Source: WHTX01 sp038255145 (GTDB taxonomy: Bacteria > Actinomycetota > Acidimicrobiia > Acidimicrobiales > CAIXPF01). Taken from it: a stretch of 27,616 bases of DNA. This document shows, one piece after another, positions 15,266 to 22,613 of the stretch. The translations under genes were made by a program, and so were the position numbers. Within the stretch, counting starts at the first letter, position 1, and the number at the start of each line of letters is the position of its first letter. The stretch spans positions 1 through 27,616 of the forward strand of contig JBBSLP010000077.1 in NCBI GenBank assembly GCA_038255145.1. The letters run 5' to 3'. The notes beneath the pieces were generated by a model. The model did not search any database and was not told the DNA's origin. It worked only from the letters and a program-made list of their open reading frames with translations.

Positions 15266-15658
15266 ATGCCCCTGTCCACCGGTGATCGGATGGCCATCCA
15301 CGAGCTGATCTCGCTGCACGGCCACCTGGCCGACGACGGCCGGCCCGCCGAGCTCGACCTGTTGCTGACCGAGGGCGCCGTCTACGACGTGAGCGACTTC
15401 GGGCTGGGTGAGATCTGCGGCCTGGCCGCGCTGCGGGCGTTGTGGGAGGCCGCTCCCGGAGACCAGCCCCTCGGTCACCACGTCACCAACATCGTGGTCA
15501 GCGAGGCGGCCGACGGGACCGTCTGCTCCTGCGCCAAGGGCCTGTCGGTCATGGCCGACGGACGTTGCGGCACCGTGGTCTACGACGACGTGGTGGTGAG
15601 GACGGCGGCCGGGTGGCGCATCAGCCGTCGCAAGGTGATCGCCCGCCAGCGCCCGTGA
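15266..15658 (+). CDS. SnoaL-like (NTF2-fold) protein
   Basis: A 130-residue protein with the pattern of SnoaL-like domains: MAIHELISLHGHLADDGRPA, ELDLLLTEGAVYDVSDFGLG, a helix (LRALWEAA), LGHHVTNIVVSEAADGTVCS, and a C-terminal strand pair ending GWRISRRKVIARQ. The fold is a cone-shaped NTF2-like barrel used by ketosteroid isomerase-like enzymes, polyketide cyclases and limonene epoxide hydrolases; the reaction here is unknown. GGAG lies 5 bases before the ATG at 15266, so the longer frame upstream is rejected. It is divergent from the TetR gene, which may regulate it. Confidence 0.8.
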   Translation: MPLSTGDRMAIHELISLHGHLADDGRPAELDLLLTEGAVYDVSDFGLGEICGLAALRALWEAAPGDQPLGHHVTNIVVSEAADGTVCSCAKGLSVMADGRCGTVVYDDVVVRTAAGWRISRRKVIARQRP

Positions 15659-15690
15659 CCGCGCAGTCCTCTGAGCTGGGGCGACGTTGG

Positions 15691-15719
15691 GCCGAATCGA
15701 CATCGAATCGGCTGAACGG
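15691..15719. promoter_or_regulatory. Copy 2 of the duplicated 27-bp element
   Basis: CGAATCG at 15693-15699 and 15704-15710, spacer ACAT, then AACGG at 15715-15719: 23 of 27 positions match the copy at 10778. The flanks read GCCG/CGGC instead of GGCG/CGCC, so both sides changed and pairing is kept. It lies 35 bases after the SnoaL-like stop and about 120 bases before the DUF3047 gene. Confidence 0.6.
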
Positions 15720-15837
15720 TGTCGGCCGACAACCGTCCTCCTCCCGGTCGACGACGCCGTGTACCGTCTCGCCGTGGCCGCCTGGGAGACCTTCTCGTCG
15801 CTCGTCACCGCCGGACCGCACCCGACCCCCGCTGATC

Positions 15838-16860
15838 ATGGCTGAACAGGTGCGCCACCTCACCCTGCCCGGCGACCAGCTGCCGTGGACGGGCACGGGC
15901 CTGTACGTCGAGGCCGGCGACCAGGTCACCCTGCTGGGCTCGGGCTTCATCCGCTGGTCCCCCCACCGTGACGTGGGGGCAGGTGCCAAGTTCCACCTGT
16001 GGGGCCGGGTGCCCGGCGGTGACGTCTTCGGCTGCACCCAGGACACCACCACGGTCACCGTCGACCACAGCGGCGAGCTCGAGCTGTGCGTGTACAAGGG
16101 GGTGTGGGCCGACCGTTCCGGCGTGCTGGCCAGCGGTGATGGCCCCTACCGGCGCAACCAGGGTGCGCTCGAGGTCACCGTGCTGCACTGGCCCCGGGGC
16201 ACCGACCCGATCGACGGCCTGGCCCACCTCGACGACCCCTCCGTCGACCCGATGTCGGTGGCGGCCGAGCTCCAGCGCCTGGCGGACCCGATCGTCACGC
16301 CCGAGGGCTGGTCCCACCTGGTCGACTTCGGCATCACCGACATCTTCCGACCCTCGACGCTCGACGGTCGCCCCGCCATCGAGGTGGTGTGCGACAACGA
16401 TGCCGGCATCATCCAGAAGCCGGTCTCCATCCCCCTCGACCCCACGACGACCATCGGGTGGACGTGGCGGGTCGACGAGCTGGCATCGGTGGAGGCCGAG
16501 GACACCACGTGGACCCACGACTACGTGAGCCTGGCCGCCGAGTTCGACAGCGGTCGTGACCTGACCTGGTTCTGGAGCGCATCGTTGGCCCCCGTCGACG
16601 CCACCTTCGCCTGCCCGGTGCGCTCGTGGACCCATCGCGAGACCCACATGCCCCTGCGCTCGGGCCCCGACGGGATGGGCCGGGTCCACGTCGAGCGCCG
16701 CAACGTGTGGGACGACCACCAGCGCTTCATGGGCGATCCGCCCGGCGCCATCGTGGCCGTGTGGCTCATCGCCGTCAGCCACTTCTCCCGCCGCACGGGT
16801 CGGGCCACGTTCGCCGACGTCACCCTGACCACGGGCGACGAGACCATCCAGGTCATCTGA
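15838..16860 (+). CDS. DUF3047 protein with an N-terminal lectin-like domain
   Basis: A 340-residue protein. Residues about 5-120 (LTLPGDQLPWTGTGLYVEAG, VTLLGSGFIRWSP, SGELELCVYKG) read like a beta-sandwich of the galactose-binding or PA-IL lectin type. Residues about 160-338 match the DUF3047 pattern: IGWTWRVDELASVEAEDT, DYVSLAAEFDSGRDLTWFWS, WTHRETHMPLRSG, RNVWDDHQRFMGDPPGAIVA, VWLIAVSHFSRRTGRATFAD. DUF3047 also folds as a beta-sandwich with presumed ligand binding. There is no signal peptide, so the protein appears cytosolic, which is odd for a carbohydrate binder. The ATG at 15838 has no ribosome site; upstream in-frame starts cannot be excluded. Copy 2 of the duplicated element lies upstream. 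Confidence 0.75.
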   Translation: MAEQVRHLTLPGDQLPWTGTGLYVEAGDQVTLLGSGFIRWSPHRDVGAGAKFHLWGRVPGGDVFGCTQDTTTVTVDHSGELELCVYKGVWADRSGVLASGDGPYRRNQGALEVTVLHWPRGTDPIDGLAHLDDPSVDPMSVAAELQRLADPIVTPEGWSHLVDFGITDIFRPSTLDGRPAIEVVCDNDAGIIQKPVSIPLDPTTTIGWTWRVDELASVEAEDTTWTHDYVSLAAEFDSGRDLTWFWSASLAPVDATFACPVRSWTHRETHMPLRSGPDGMGRVHVERRNVWDDHQRFMGDPPGAIVAVWLIAVSHFSRRTGRATFADVTLTTGDETIQVI

Positions 16861-16901
16861 CCACCTCGCGCTTCCGGTGGCGGGGCCATCTCTCCCGTGC
16901 T

Positions 16902-16907
16902 TAGGCT
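16902..16907 (+). promoter_or_regulatory. -10 box placed for leaderless transcription of the cupin gene
   Basis: TAGGCT ends 6 bases before the ATG at 16914, and no ribosome site precedes that ATG. This spacing is that of leaderless actinobacterial mRNAs. Confidence 0.5.
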
Positions 16908-16913
16908 CGCGCC

Positions 16914-17393
16914 ATGGCCGATGCGATGCGCCCCGTCAACCACCTCGACGACAGCAACATCCGCTGGCGTCCGTTCAAGGGGTTCGACGGGCTGTCGTAC
17001 TGGGTGCTGGGCGTGAACGAGACTCGCCAGAAGGTCGACCTGCTGTTCCGCATGGCCCCCGGCGCCCGTTGCATCCCCCACCGCCACGTGGGGCCCACCG
17101 ACACCCTGGTCATCGAGGGTGAGCACCGCACCTACGGCCCCGATCCGGAGGGCTGGCAGCTCGACCAGGTGCGCCCCCCGGGGTTCTTCGGCTCCAACGA
17201 GGGCGACCACTTCCACGTCGAGGAGGGCGGGGAGGAGGGCACCATCGTGCTGCTGTCCATGACCGCGGTCGACGGGGTCATCTGGGAGCTCTTCGACGAC
17301 GACGGCAACATGATCGCCGAATCGACGTTCGACGAGTTCAAGGGCGCCTACGAGCGCCAGTCGGCGGCAGCCTCGGCGTCGGCGTCGGTCTGA
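16914..17393 (+). CDS. Cupin-domain protein
   Basis: A 159-residue single-domain cupin. The metal-binding first motif is visible as IPHRHVGPTDTLVIEGEHR (two His, a Thr/Asp pair, Glu and His), and the second motif region is GDHFHVEEGGEEGTIVLLSM. The layout resembles ChrR/acetylacetone-dioxygenase-like cupins that bind a divalent metal. The reaction is unknown. It has no signal peptide, and the C-terminus is a low-complexity Ser/Ala tail. It follows the DUF3047 gene by 53 bases but has its own leaderless-type promoter, so the two need not be an operon. It converges on the PIN-like gene with only 16 bases between stops. Confidence 0.85.
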   Translation: MADAMRPVNHLDDSNIRWRPFKGFDGLSYWVLGVNETRQKVDLLFRMAPGARCIPHRHVGPTDTLVIEGEHRTYGPDPEGWQLDQVRPPGFFGSNEGDHFHVEEGGEEGTIVLLSMTAVDGVIWELFDDDGNMIAESTFDEFKGAYERQSAAASASASV

Positions 17394-17409
17394 AGTCGCC
17401 CGTGAGCCG

Positions 17410-17940
17410 TCAGCCCAGGTAGGGGGCGAAGCGCCCCCGTTCCCCCAGGGCGGCCAGCTCGGTGGTGACCGTGCGCCGGGCCATGCCCCGCACCTCCTGA
17501 CCCATGCGCCCCAGGTCGCGGGCCAGCTGACCGAGCAGGTCGGTGGCCCGGCTGGGCTGGGCCCGGCCCCGGGGCGACGACGGCAGGACGATGACCGACG
17601 GGCCACTGCCGGCCAGGATGGCCATCACCTCGGGCAGGTGGGCCACCAGCCGGTCCCAACTCTGTAGGGGATCGTCGGTGGCGTGGCGCCAGGTCACGAT
17701 GGACAAGGGGCTGCGGCTCAGGCACCACAGCTCCTCGGCCTGCTCGACCTGGTGCCAGTCCCGCACCACCAGGGCGTCGAAGCCGTCCTCGGCCGCCCGC
17801 AGGTAGGTGTACCAGTCGGGCACCGAGGGGTCGACCAGGGCGGGGTCATGGGCCCGCAGGGTCGTGAACGACACCAACGGGTCCACACCGCCGGGAGCGG
17901 GGGGCACGAAGGCATCGTCGAGCAGGAATCGGGTGGCCAC
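17410..17940 (-). CDS. DUF5615-like PIN-fold protein (putative toxin)
   Basis: A 176-residue protein. It opens RFLLDDAFVPP, where PIN-like proteins have a first strand with an acidic metal ligand, then VSFTTLRAHDP, then FDALVVRDWHQVEQAEELWC and SPLSIVTWRH, the place where DUF5615 proteins read 'vlvTrDxdF'. The N-terminal 110 residues therefore resemble the compact DUF5615 PIN-like nuclease fold. The C-terminal 65 residues are an Arg-rich helical extension not usual in the family. The GTG at 17940 is chosen because it keeps the first strand at the N-terminus and follows the upstream stop by 20 bases. The gene is encoded directly after a DUF433 protein, a known partner of such PIN-like proteins. 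Nuclease activity is inferred, not shown. Confidence 0.6.
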   Translation of the reverse strand: MATRFLLDDAFVPPAPGGVDPLVSFTTLRAHDPALVDPSVPDWYTYLRAAEDGFDALVVRDWHQVEQAEELWCLSRSPLSIVTWRHATDDPLQSWDRLVAHLPEVMAILAGSGPSVIVLPSSPRGRAQPSRATDLLGQLARDLGRMGQEVRGMARRTVTTELAALGERGRFAPYLG

Positions 17941-17960
17941 CGGGACTTGCCGCCTTCGCC

Positions 17961-18653
17961 CTACGCCACGCCACGCAGGCGGGCTTCGAGGGCCAGCCCG
18001 TCGCTGATGGCCTCGGGGGTGAGGATGTCGTAGAGGCGGGCGATGTCGGTCACGGTCAGGCCCCGGTGCTCGACCAGGCCGTGCACGGCCAGGGTCGGCA
18101 CCTTGGTGCCGTTGAGACAGGGCTCGCCCCCGGCCACCCAGGGCGAGATGTAGGTGTGGGCCGACGGACGCACCAGGCTGGGCGCCCACACCGGGCGGTC
18201 ACCGAGGTCGGTGGTTGGTGCCGTCAGCTCGAACACGTCGAGCACGCCGAGGACCCCGTCGAACGCCTGTTGGCCGGTGGTGCGGTCGACGCGTTCGTCG
18301 CCCACGAAGAAGGTGGTGCCGTCGCTGCGCACAGCCAGTTCGACGTCGTCCGATTCCAGCACCTTGCGCAACAGGGCAACCCGCTCGCCCGCCGCGGCCC
18401 GGGCCATGTGCTTGGTGCGCAGCCAGGCCAGGAGCCGGGCGAAGACCAGGTCGCGGTAGGACCACCCCCGGGGTTGGCTGCGACTGCGGTCGGGGACCAG
18501 GGTGCCGGTGGCGGCCCAGTCGTGCAGGGTGCGGACGGGGATGCCCGAGAGTTGGCTGGCCCGCTCGACGCCGTAGCGGCCCCGGGGTTGGCGCAGGGCG
18601 CGGCCGACCATGGCCCGTTCCTGGTCGCTGAGGCCCGCCGACGTCGGCGACAT
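17961..18653 (-). CDS. MerR-like HTH / DUF433 fusion protein (putative antitoxin-regulator)
   Basis: A 230-residue protein in three parts. Residues about 20-75 contain a winged helix-turn-helix of MerR style (RYGVERASQLSGIPVRTLHD, WAATGTLVPDRS, GWSYRDLVFARLLAWLR). Residues about 85-155 look like a middle beta-rich region (VELAVRSDGTTFFVGDERV). Residues about 165-230 match DUF433: ISPWVAGGEPCLNGTKVPTL, AVHGLVEHRGLTVTDIARLY, DILTPEAISDGLALEARL. DUF433 proteins are usually short antitoxin-like DNA binders; here the domain is carried on a larger MerR-like regulator. The following gene, 20 bases on, is PIN-like, so this looks like a type II toxin-antitoxin or a regulator derived from one. The ATG at 18653 lies 49 bases from the divergent gene. 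Confidence 0.7.
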   Translation of the reverse strand: MSPTSAGLSDQERAMVGRALRQPRGRYGVERASQLSGIPVRTLHDWAATGTLVPDRSRSQPRGWSYRDLVFARLLAWLRTKHMARAAAGERVALLRKVLESDDVELAVRSDGTTFFVGDERVDRTTGQQAFDGVLGVLDVFELTAPTTDLGDRPVWAPSLVRPSAHTYISPWVAGGEPCLNGTKVPTLAVHGLVEHRGLTVTDIARLYDILTPEAISDGLALEARLRGVA

Positions 18654-18702
18654 GTGCCCATCATCCCAGGCGCTGGGGGTGTGGAGCTGCTAGAGGATGG
18701 CC

Positions 18703-19248
18703 ATGACCGGCGTCGAGGCCTACTGCGTTGCCCTGCACATCTCGCCGGACCGGCTCGATCCCGAGTGGTTCACCATCTGGTACTCCCCTGAGGCCGACGG
18801 GCCGACCCAGGTGCTGACCGACGGCGACGGACGGGTCCAGTGGACCTCCGACGTCGGATCCCTGCCCACGATGGCTGCCCTGCACGGGCTCGAGCTGGCT
18901 GTCCCGCTGGCCGCGTCGGAGCCCGCAGCCACCTGTGACGTGGCCGAGCTGCTGTACCGGCTGACCCAACCCCAGCCCGGCCCCGACGTCGACCTGCTCG
19001 ACGACCTCGACCTGCTCGACGACCTGGTCAGGGCGACCGGCCACCCCCTCACCAACCGGGCTCAGTCCATGCTCGACGAGGTGAAGGCGGCCGTGCTCGA
19101 CGGTGGCTCCATCGCCAGCTCGCTGGAGCGGTCGGACGCCACCGCCGACGAGGTGGTCGAAGGCGTCCTCGCCGCCCTGGGCCGGGTGCTGGCCTTCTCC
19201 GACTTCCACCCCGCACCCCCGGGCCCCGAAGGCGTCGTCCTCCCCTGA
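18703..19248 (+). CDS. Unrecognised acidic protein
   Basis: A 181-residue acidic, soluble protein. The N-terminal third has beta-like stretches (EAYCVALHISPDRLDPEWFT, WYSPEADGPTQVLTDGDG). The middle has LLDDLDLLDDLVRATGHPLT, a duplicated LLDDLDLLDDL run, and a helical C-terminal half. I do not recognise a family. The ATG at 18703 is preferred over one at 18697 because AGAGG (18692-18696) is then 6 bases upstream; for the earlier ATG the spacing would be zero. It is divergent from the MerR/DUF433 gene and ends before a long inverted repeat. Confidence 0.65.
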   Translation: MTGVEAYCVALHISPDRLDPEWFTIWYSPEADGPTQVLTDGDGRVQWTSDVGSLPTMAALHGLELAVPLAASEPAATCDVAELLYRLTQPQPGPDVDLLDDLDLLDDLVRATGHPLTNRAQSMLDEVKAAVLDGGSIASSLERSDATADEVVEGVLAALGRVLAFSDFHPAPPGPEGVVLP

Positions 19249-19265
19249 CCTGGCGGCGCCGTTCG

Positions 19266-19327
19266 CCAGCTCTCGTCCCCGATCGTCTCACCGGTGGGAC
19301 GATCCGGGCCGAGAGCCCGAGAGCTGG
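19266..19327. repeat. Long inverted repeat between convergent genes
   Basis: GATCGTC-T-CACC|GGTG-G-GACGATC (19281-19304) is continued outward by CCC/GGG and GCTCTCG (19269-19275) / CGAGAGC (19310-19316), giving 24-base arms with three non-Watson-Crick pairs (one G-T). A second partner for CCAGCTCTCG (19266-19275) lies at 19318-19327, so two alternative stems are possible. It sits between the stops at 19248 and 19352. A bidirectional terminator is likely; a mobile REP-like element is possible. Confidence 0.7.
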
Positions 19328-19351
19328 ACGTCGGCGATCCGTGAGTCCCGC

Positions 19352-20411
19352 TCACAGGCCGAGCTGGTCGGCCAGTTCGAGGGCGCGCCGGGCCGCGGCC
19401 GCGTTGTGGGCCAGCGTCCGACCCCGTTGCTCGAATCGGTAGGTGGGATCGATCTGGCCGGCTCCGCCGTAGGCCGTCTGGGTGGCCGAGCGGGCCGAGG
19501 CCAGCATGAGCGGCGCCATCCAGTCGTACTTCACCGCTGACGCCAGCATGCCCAGCCGAGCCAGGCGCAGGTCGCCCGTCCAGCCGGCATCGGTCAGCCC
19601 GGCGCAGTAGCCGTCGAGCACGGCCGCTTCGAGGGCGGGCAGCTCCGACGCGTCGATGAAGTGGTCCCACACCGCATCGCGGACGAGGTTGCCGACGTCC
19701 TCGCCCACGGCAGCGTCGCCCACGAAGGCCCAGTCGAACAGGGCGAAGGCACCGTCGGGCCGCCTGACCAGGTTCTTGGCCCAGAAGTCCAGATGGCAGA
19801 GGGTCCGGGGCAGGGCCTCGGCGATGGCGTAGAGCCGGTGGCGGGCATCGTGCACGTGGTTGACGGCGGCGCGCAGACCCGGGGGGAAGCACGCCCGGAC
19901 CAGGGGCTGGCCCAGGCGTCGTCGTCGTCGAGCAGCGACCAGTCGACGGGCTTGTCCGTGCCCGACCCAGGGCGGCGGCCACCGCAGCGTGGTCATCGAT
20001 GGCCCAGCGCTCACCGGGCCCGCCGTCGACCAGCTCGAGGAGCAGCACGATCTCGGTGTCGTCGACCGCCGACGCCACGCAGGCGGGGGCGGTCAGACCG
20101 CCGGGGGCGAAGGCATCGACGACCGAGGACCGGTAGGCCAGCCCTTCCCGGGCCCAGTAGCTCCAGTGGGTGGGGTCGGCCGAGCCCGCGGTCCAGTGGG
20201 CCTCCCACGCCGTGGTGCCCACGTCACGCCGTGCAGTGAGGCACTTGAGGATCAGGGTGCGATCGGCAGTGGCCTTCCACACCCCGGGCGTCAGCCATTG
20301 GTTGTGGGGCAGGGCCTCGAGGGTGACGTCCGAGGCATCCAGCCCCAGACGGCGGAGGGCATCGTATCCATCGGCGACCACCCGCTCAGCCTGGCAGAGC
20401 CCCCGCTCCAA
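19352..20411 (-). pseudogene. Aminoglycoside phosphotransferase-family (APH) kinase, two frameshifts
   Basis: The N-lobe is read from near 20411 (DVTLEALPHNQWLTPGVWKA, TLILKCLTARR, EIVLLLELVDGGPGERW). The frame then shifts twice by one base, near 19966-19968 and near 19903-19906, both in short G/C runs. Between the shifts the third frame gives GTDKPVDWSLLDDDDAWASP, which joins smoothly to LVRACFPPGLRAAVN in the last frame. The C-lobe carries the kinase loop LCHLDFWAKNLVRR (HxD...N) and the metal site ALFDWAFVGDAAVGEDVGNL. Restoring one base at each point gives a continuous protein of about 350 residues. APH-fold kinases phosphorylate antibiotics, choline, homoserine, sugars and others; the substrate is unknown here. 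The start (TTG 20411 or a GTG shortly after) is uncertain. Confidence 0.8.
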
Positions 20412-20716
20412 CGGCCTGGCCGGGGCCGCCCGAGGCCCGCCCTGTGTTGTGTGAGGTCATTGGCGTCGAGTCCGAGAGGTGTGGCGATGCCTACGCCGTG
20501 GATTGGATGGACAATCCGAACACGGAACACATCGTGAGTGATCGACTTGCGTGCGTGGGGCCCCGAGCAGACGGCATGGCGATACCACCTGAGTCAACGT
20601 TGAACAACTGTGGGGCAAAGTCCGGGTATGGGGTGCGGCAGACCCGGTAGGGTCTCGAGAAGTGCTCGTCGTGGGATCTTCGGCACATTGTCCTGACGTG
20701 GAGGAGGAGCGTTCTG
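20412..20716. other. Intergenic stretch of lower GC upstream of the membrane-protein gene
   Basis: These 305 bases contain no credible gene; the open frames are short and unlike any family I know. GC content drops here. A TTGAAC word lies near 20600 and a TAGGGT -10-like box at 20648-20653, but their spacing does not make one promoter. The final bases hold the GGAGGAG ribosome site of the next gene. It may be the left part of an acquired segment. Confidence 0.5.
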
Positions 20717-21646
20717 ATGGTAGACACGCTGCACGTAGCCGAGGACAGAGCGGCCGCCATCAAGACCTACAGATATCTCCGCATTGGAATGGTGATCGGG
20801 ATCGTCGTACTTGGAGCCGCCATACTCCGTGATTGGCAGAACAACGGTTTCGACTGTTTTCAGACATCGATCAGCGCCTACTACTTCACGCCAGTCCGGA
20901 CGATCTTCGCCGCTGTGCTCTTCGTGATCAGTTCCGGCCTGATCACGATCAAGGGCAAGGGCCTCGAGGACATCTCTCTCAACTTCGCCGGGGTTCTGGC
21001 GCCGCTGGTAGCGGTGATCCCCACGTCGGATGTTGGCAGTTGTTGGGTGGAGACGCCCGTCCCGTACCCGGTCACCGTCGATGGTGGGTTCCAGCCGTGG
21101 GTTCGTGACAACATCGTCAACAACGTCACAGCGCTGGCGGTGGGCGCTGTGTTCGCGCTACTGGTAGCCCTGGTCGTCATCGTCATCGAGAAGGTGTTCC
21201 CGGGGCCAAGGGTGGTGCGCATTACACGCGTCGATCTCGCGGTGTACGTCGGCATGGTCGTGGGATTGGGTGGCTTGATAGCGTTCTTCTCATGGCGATG
21301 GGACAACTTCCTCGCCAATGCTCACGGTCTGTCAGCGATGATCATGTTCATGTTCCTGGGTGTGGCAATAGCGACGAACTCGTATCGTGACTGGAACAGG
21401 CAGAGGAAGTTCGCGATCACCTACGGCCTCACGGTCGTCGTCATGGCGTTGACCGCGATCGTTCTCAAGGTATTCTTTGCTCAGTGGGACCACATGGTGC
21501 TGTGGCTCGAGGGACTCGCAATAGGGTACTTCGCGCTATTTTGGGTCATGCAGACTGCCCAACACTGGCGTGACATCGGGCCGGAACCGGAACCGGGCTC
21601 GCCTACAACCGCGGTTGAACCATCGCCACCTGGGCGGCTCCGTTAA
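20717..21646 (+). CDS. Polytopic membrane protein, probably horizontally acquired
   Basis: A 309-residue protein with about eight membrane helices (first at residues about 22-42, IGMVIGIVVLGAAIL; others near 60-80, 138-160, 176-196, 205-222, 232-252 and 262-282). Between helices 1 and 3 are SISAYYFTPVRTIFAAVLF and IKGKGLEDISLNFAGVLAPL, words shared by a scattered family of uncharacterised bacterial membrane proteins. The C-terminal tail is short and Pro-rich. GGAGGAG lies 8 bases before the ATG at 20717, the strongest ribosome site in this part of the window. Codon use is clearly less GC-biased than in neighbouring genes (many third-position A/T), which suggests recent transfer. Transported substrate or function unknown. 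Confidence 0.8.
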   Translation: MVDTLHVAEDRAAAIKTYRYLRIGMVIGIVVLGAAILRDWQNNGFDCFQTSISAYYFTPVRTIFAAVLFVISSGLITIKGKGLEDISLNFAGVLAPLVAVIPTSDVGSCWVETPVPYPVTVDGGFQPWVRDNIVNNVTALAVGAVFALLVALVVIVIEKVFPGPRVVRITRVDLAVYVGMVVGLGGLIAFFSWRWDNFLANAHGLSAMIMFMFLGVAIATNSYRDWNRQRKFAITYGLTVVVMALTAIVLKVFFAQWDHMVLWLEGLAIGYFALFWVMQTAQHWRDIGPEPEPGSPTTAVEPSPPGRLR

Positions 21647-21662
21647 CCGATCTGCCCTTCAC

Positions 21663-21685
21663 GCGCTGAGGCCGACCTTCAGCGC
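21663..21685 (+). terminator. Hairpin after the membrane-protein gene
   Basis: GCGCTGA (21663-21669) and TCAGCGC (21679-21685) form a perfect 7-bp stem, extendable by a G-T and a G-C pair, 16 bases after the stop at 21646. There is no T-tract. Confidence 0.5.
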
Positions 21686-22613
21686 TGCGCGCCAGCAGCG
21701 AGTCCACCGTGGTGACCACACATCCGACGATCAGGGCGCTGCGACGAGACATGCGCTCGTCGAGGTCGGTGGCCAACGATGGTGATCGAGGCAGCACCGA
21801 TGGGGCCCATGGCCGGCACCCGGCGGACGGGCACCGTTGCCATCGGGAGAGGCCCCATGTATAGGTAGGGGGTGCATCGGGGCGGCTTGGGGCGGCCGAC
21901 GACGCCGACGCATCGGATGGTCTGCTTCCAGTCCGGTCTCGGCGAAGCCATGGTGGCCCAACCGGGTTCGCACCGGTCGTGGTGCGCGCTGTTCCCCCTC
22001 GACGCCGGCGACTTCACTGTCGGCGCCGGGTGCGACGGGCACCGGTCGAGGACCAGCAGCGACGATTGCCGGTCGACCTGGTGTGGCGGCCGTCGAGCGA
22101 GGGCGGTGCCGACGCCTGGGTCATCATCGACGACGGCGGCGGGCCGGTGGAGACCGCGGTCGTCGGCCTCGATCTCGAGCTGATCGGAACGTTCCCCCTG
22201 GTGGCCACCGTGCGGGGTCGCCGGCAACCCGGCGGCTTCGTCGAGGTCGTGCTCGACGACGGGACGGTCCTGGTCGGGCTCGACCCCCTGCGCCCGGTGG
22301 TGGAACGAACGTCCCAGCGTGACGCTCAGGGGCAGGTTCGACACTGGCGTCATGTTCGAAGACCCATCTGCCACGGCCCCCACGGTCGCGGCTCCCGCCA
22401 CCGACATCCCCCCGGCCCGCCATCGCTGTCGTTGGCTCATCGCGGGGTAGGGCCATCGACGACACCGGTGACGTCCTGATCGTCGTGCTCGTCGTCGGGG
22501 TGCAGACCTACTCGACCGTGTTCTTCGTGCCCGATGGCCAGCCCATGGTCACCGACGAGATCGCCCACGGCCTGCTGGCCGTGGGCCTGACCACGGTCGT
22601 CCACCCGCCTTCG
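21686..22613. other. Gene-poor stretch with possible coding fragments
   Basis: No intact gene can be supported in these 928 bases. The most protein-like fragments are on the plus strand: about 22070-22320 (LPVDLVWRPSSEGGADAWVI, VVGLDLELIGTFPLVATVRG, FVEVVLDDGTVLVGLDPLRP), and about 22455-22627, a hydrophobic then polar end (VLIVVLVVGVQTYSTVFFVP, EIAHGLLAVGLTTVV) in a different frame from a short ATG frame at 22352 (MFEDPSATAPTVAAPATDIP). On the minus strand RMSRRSALIVGCVVTTVDSL (near 21700-21760) is also plausible. The pieces look like remnants of one or more decayed or frameshifted genes. None is recognised. Confidence 0.4.
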
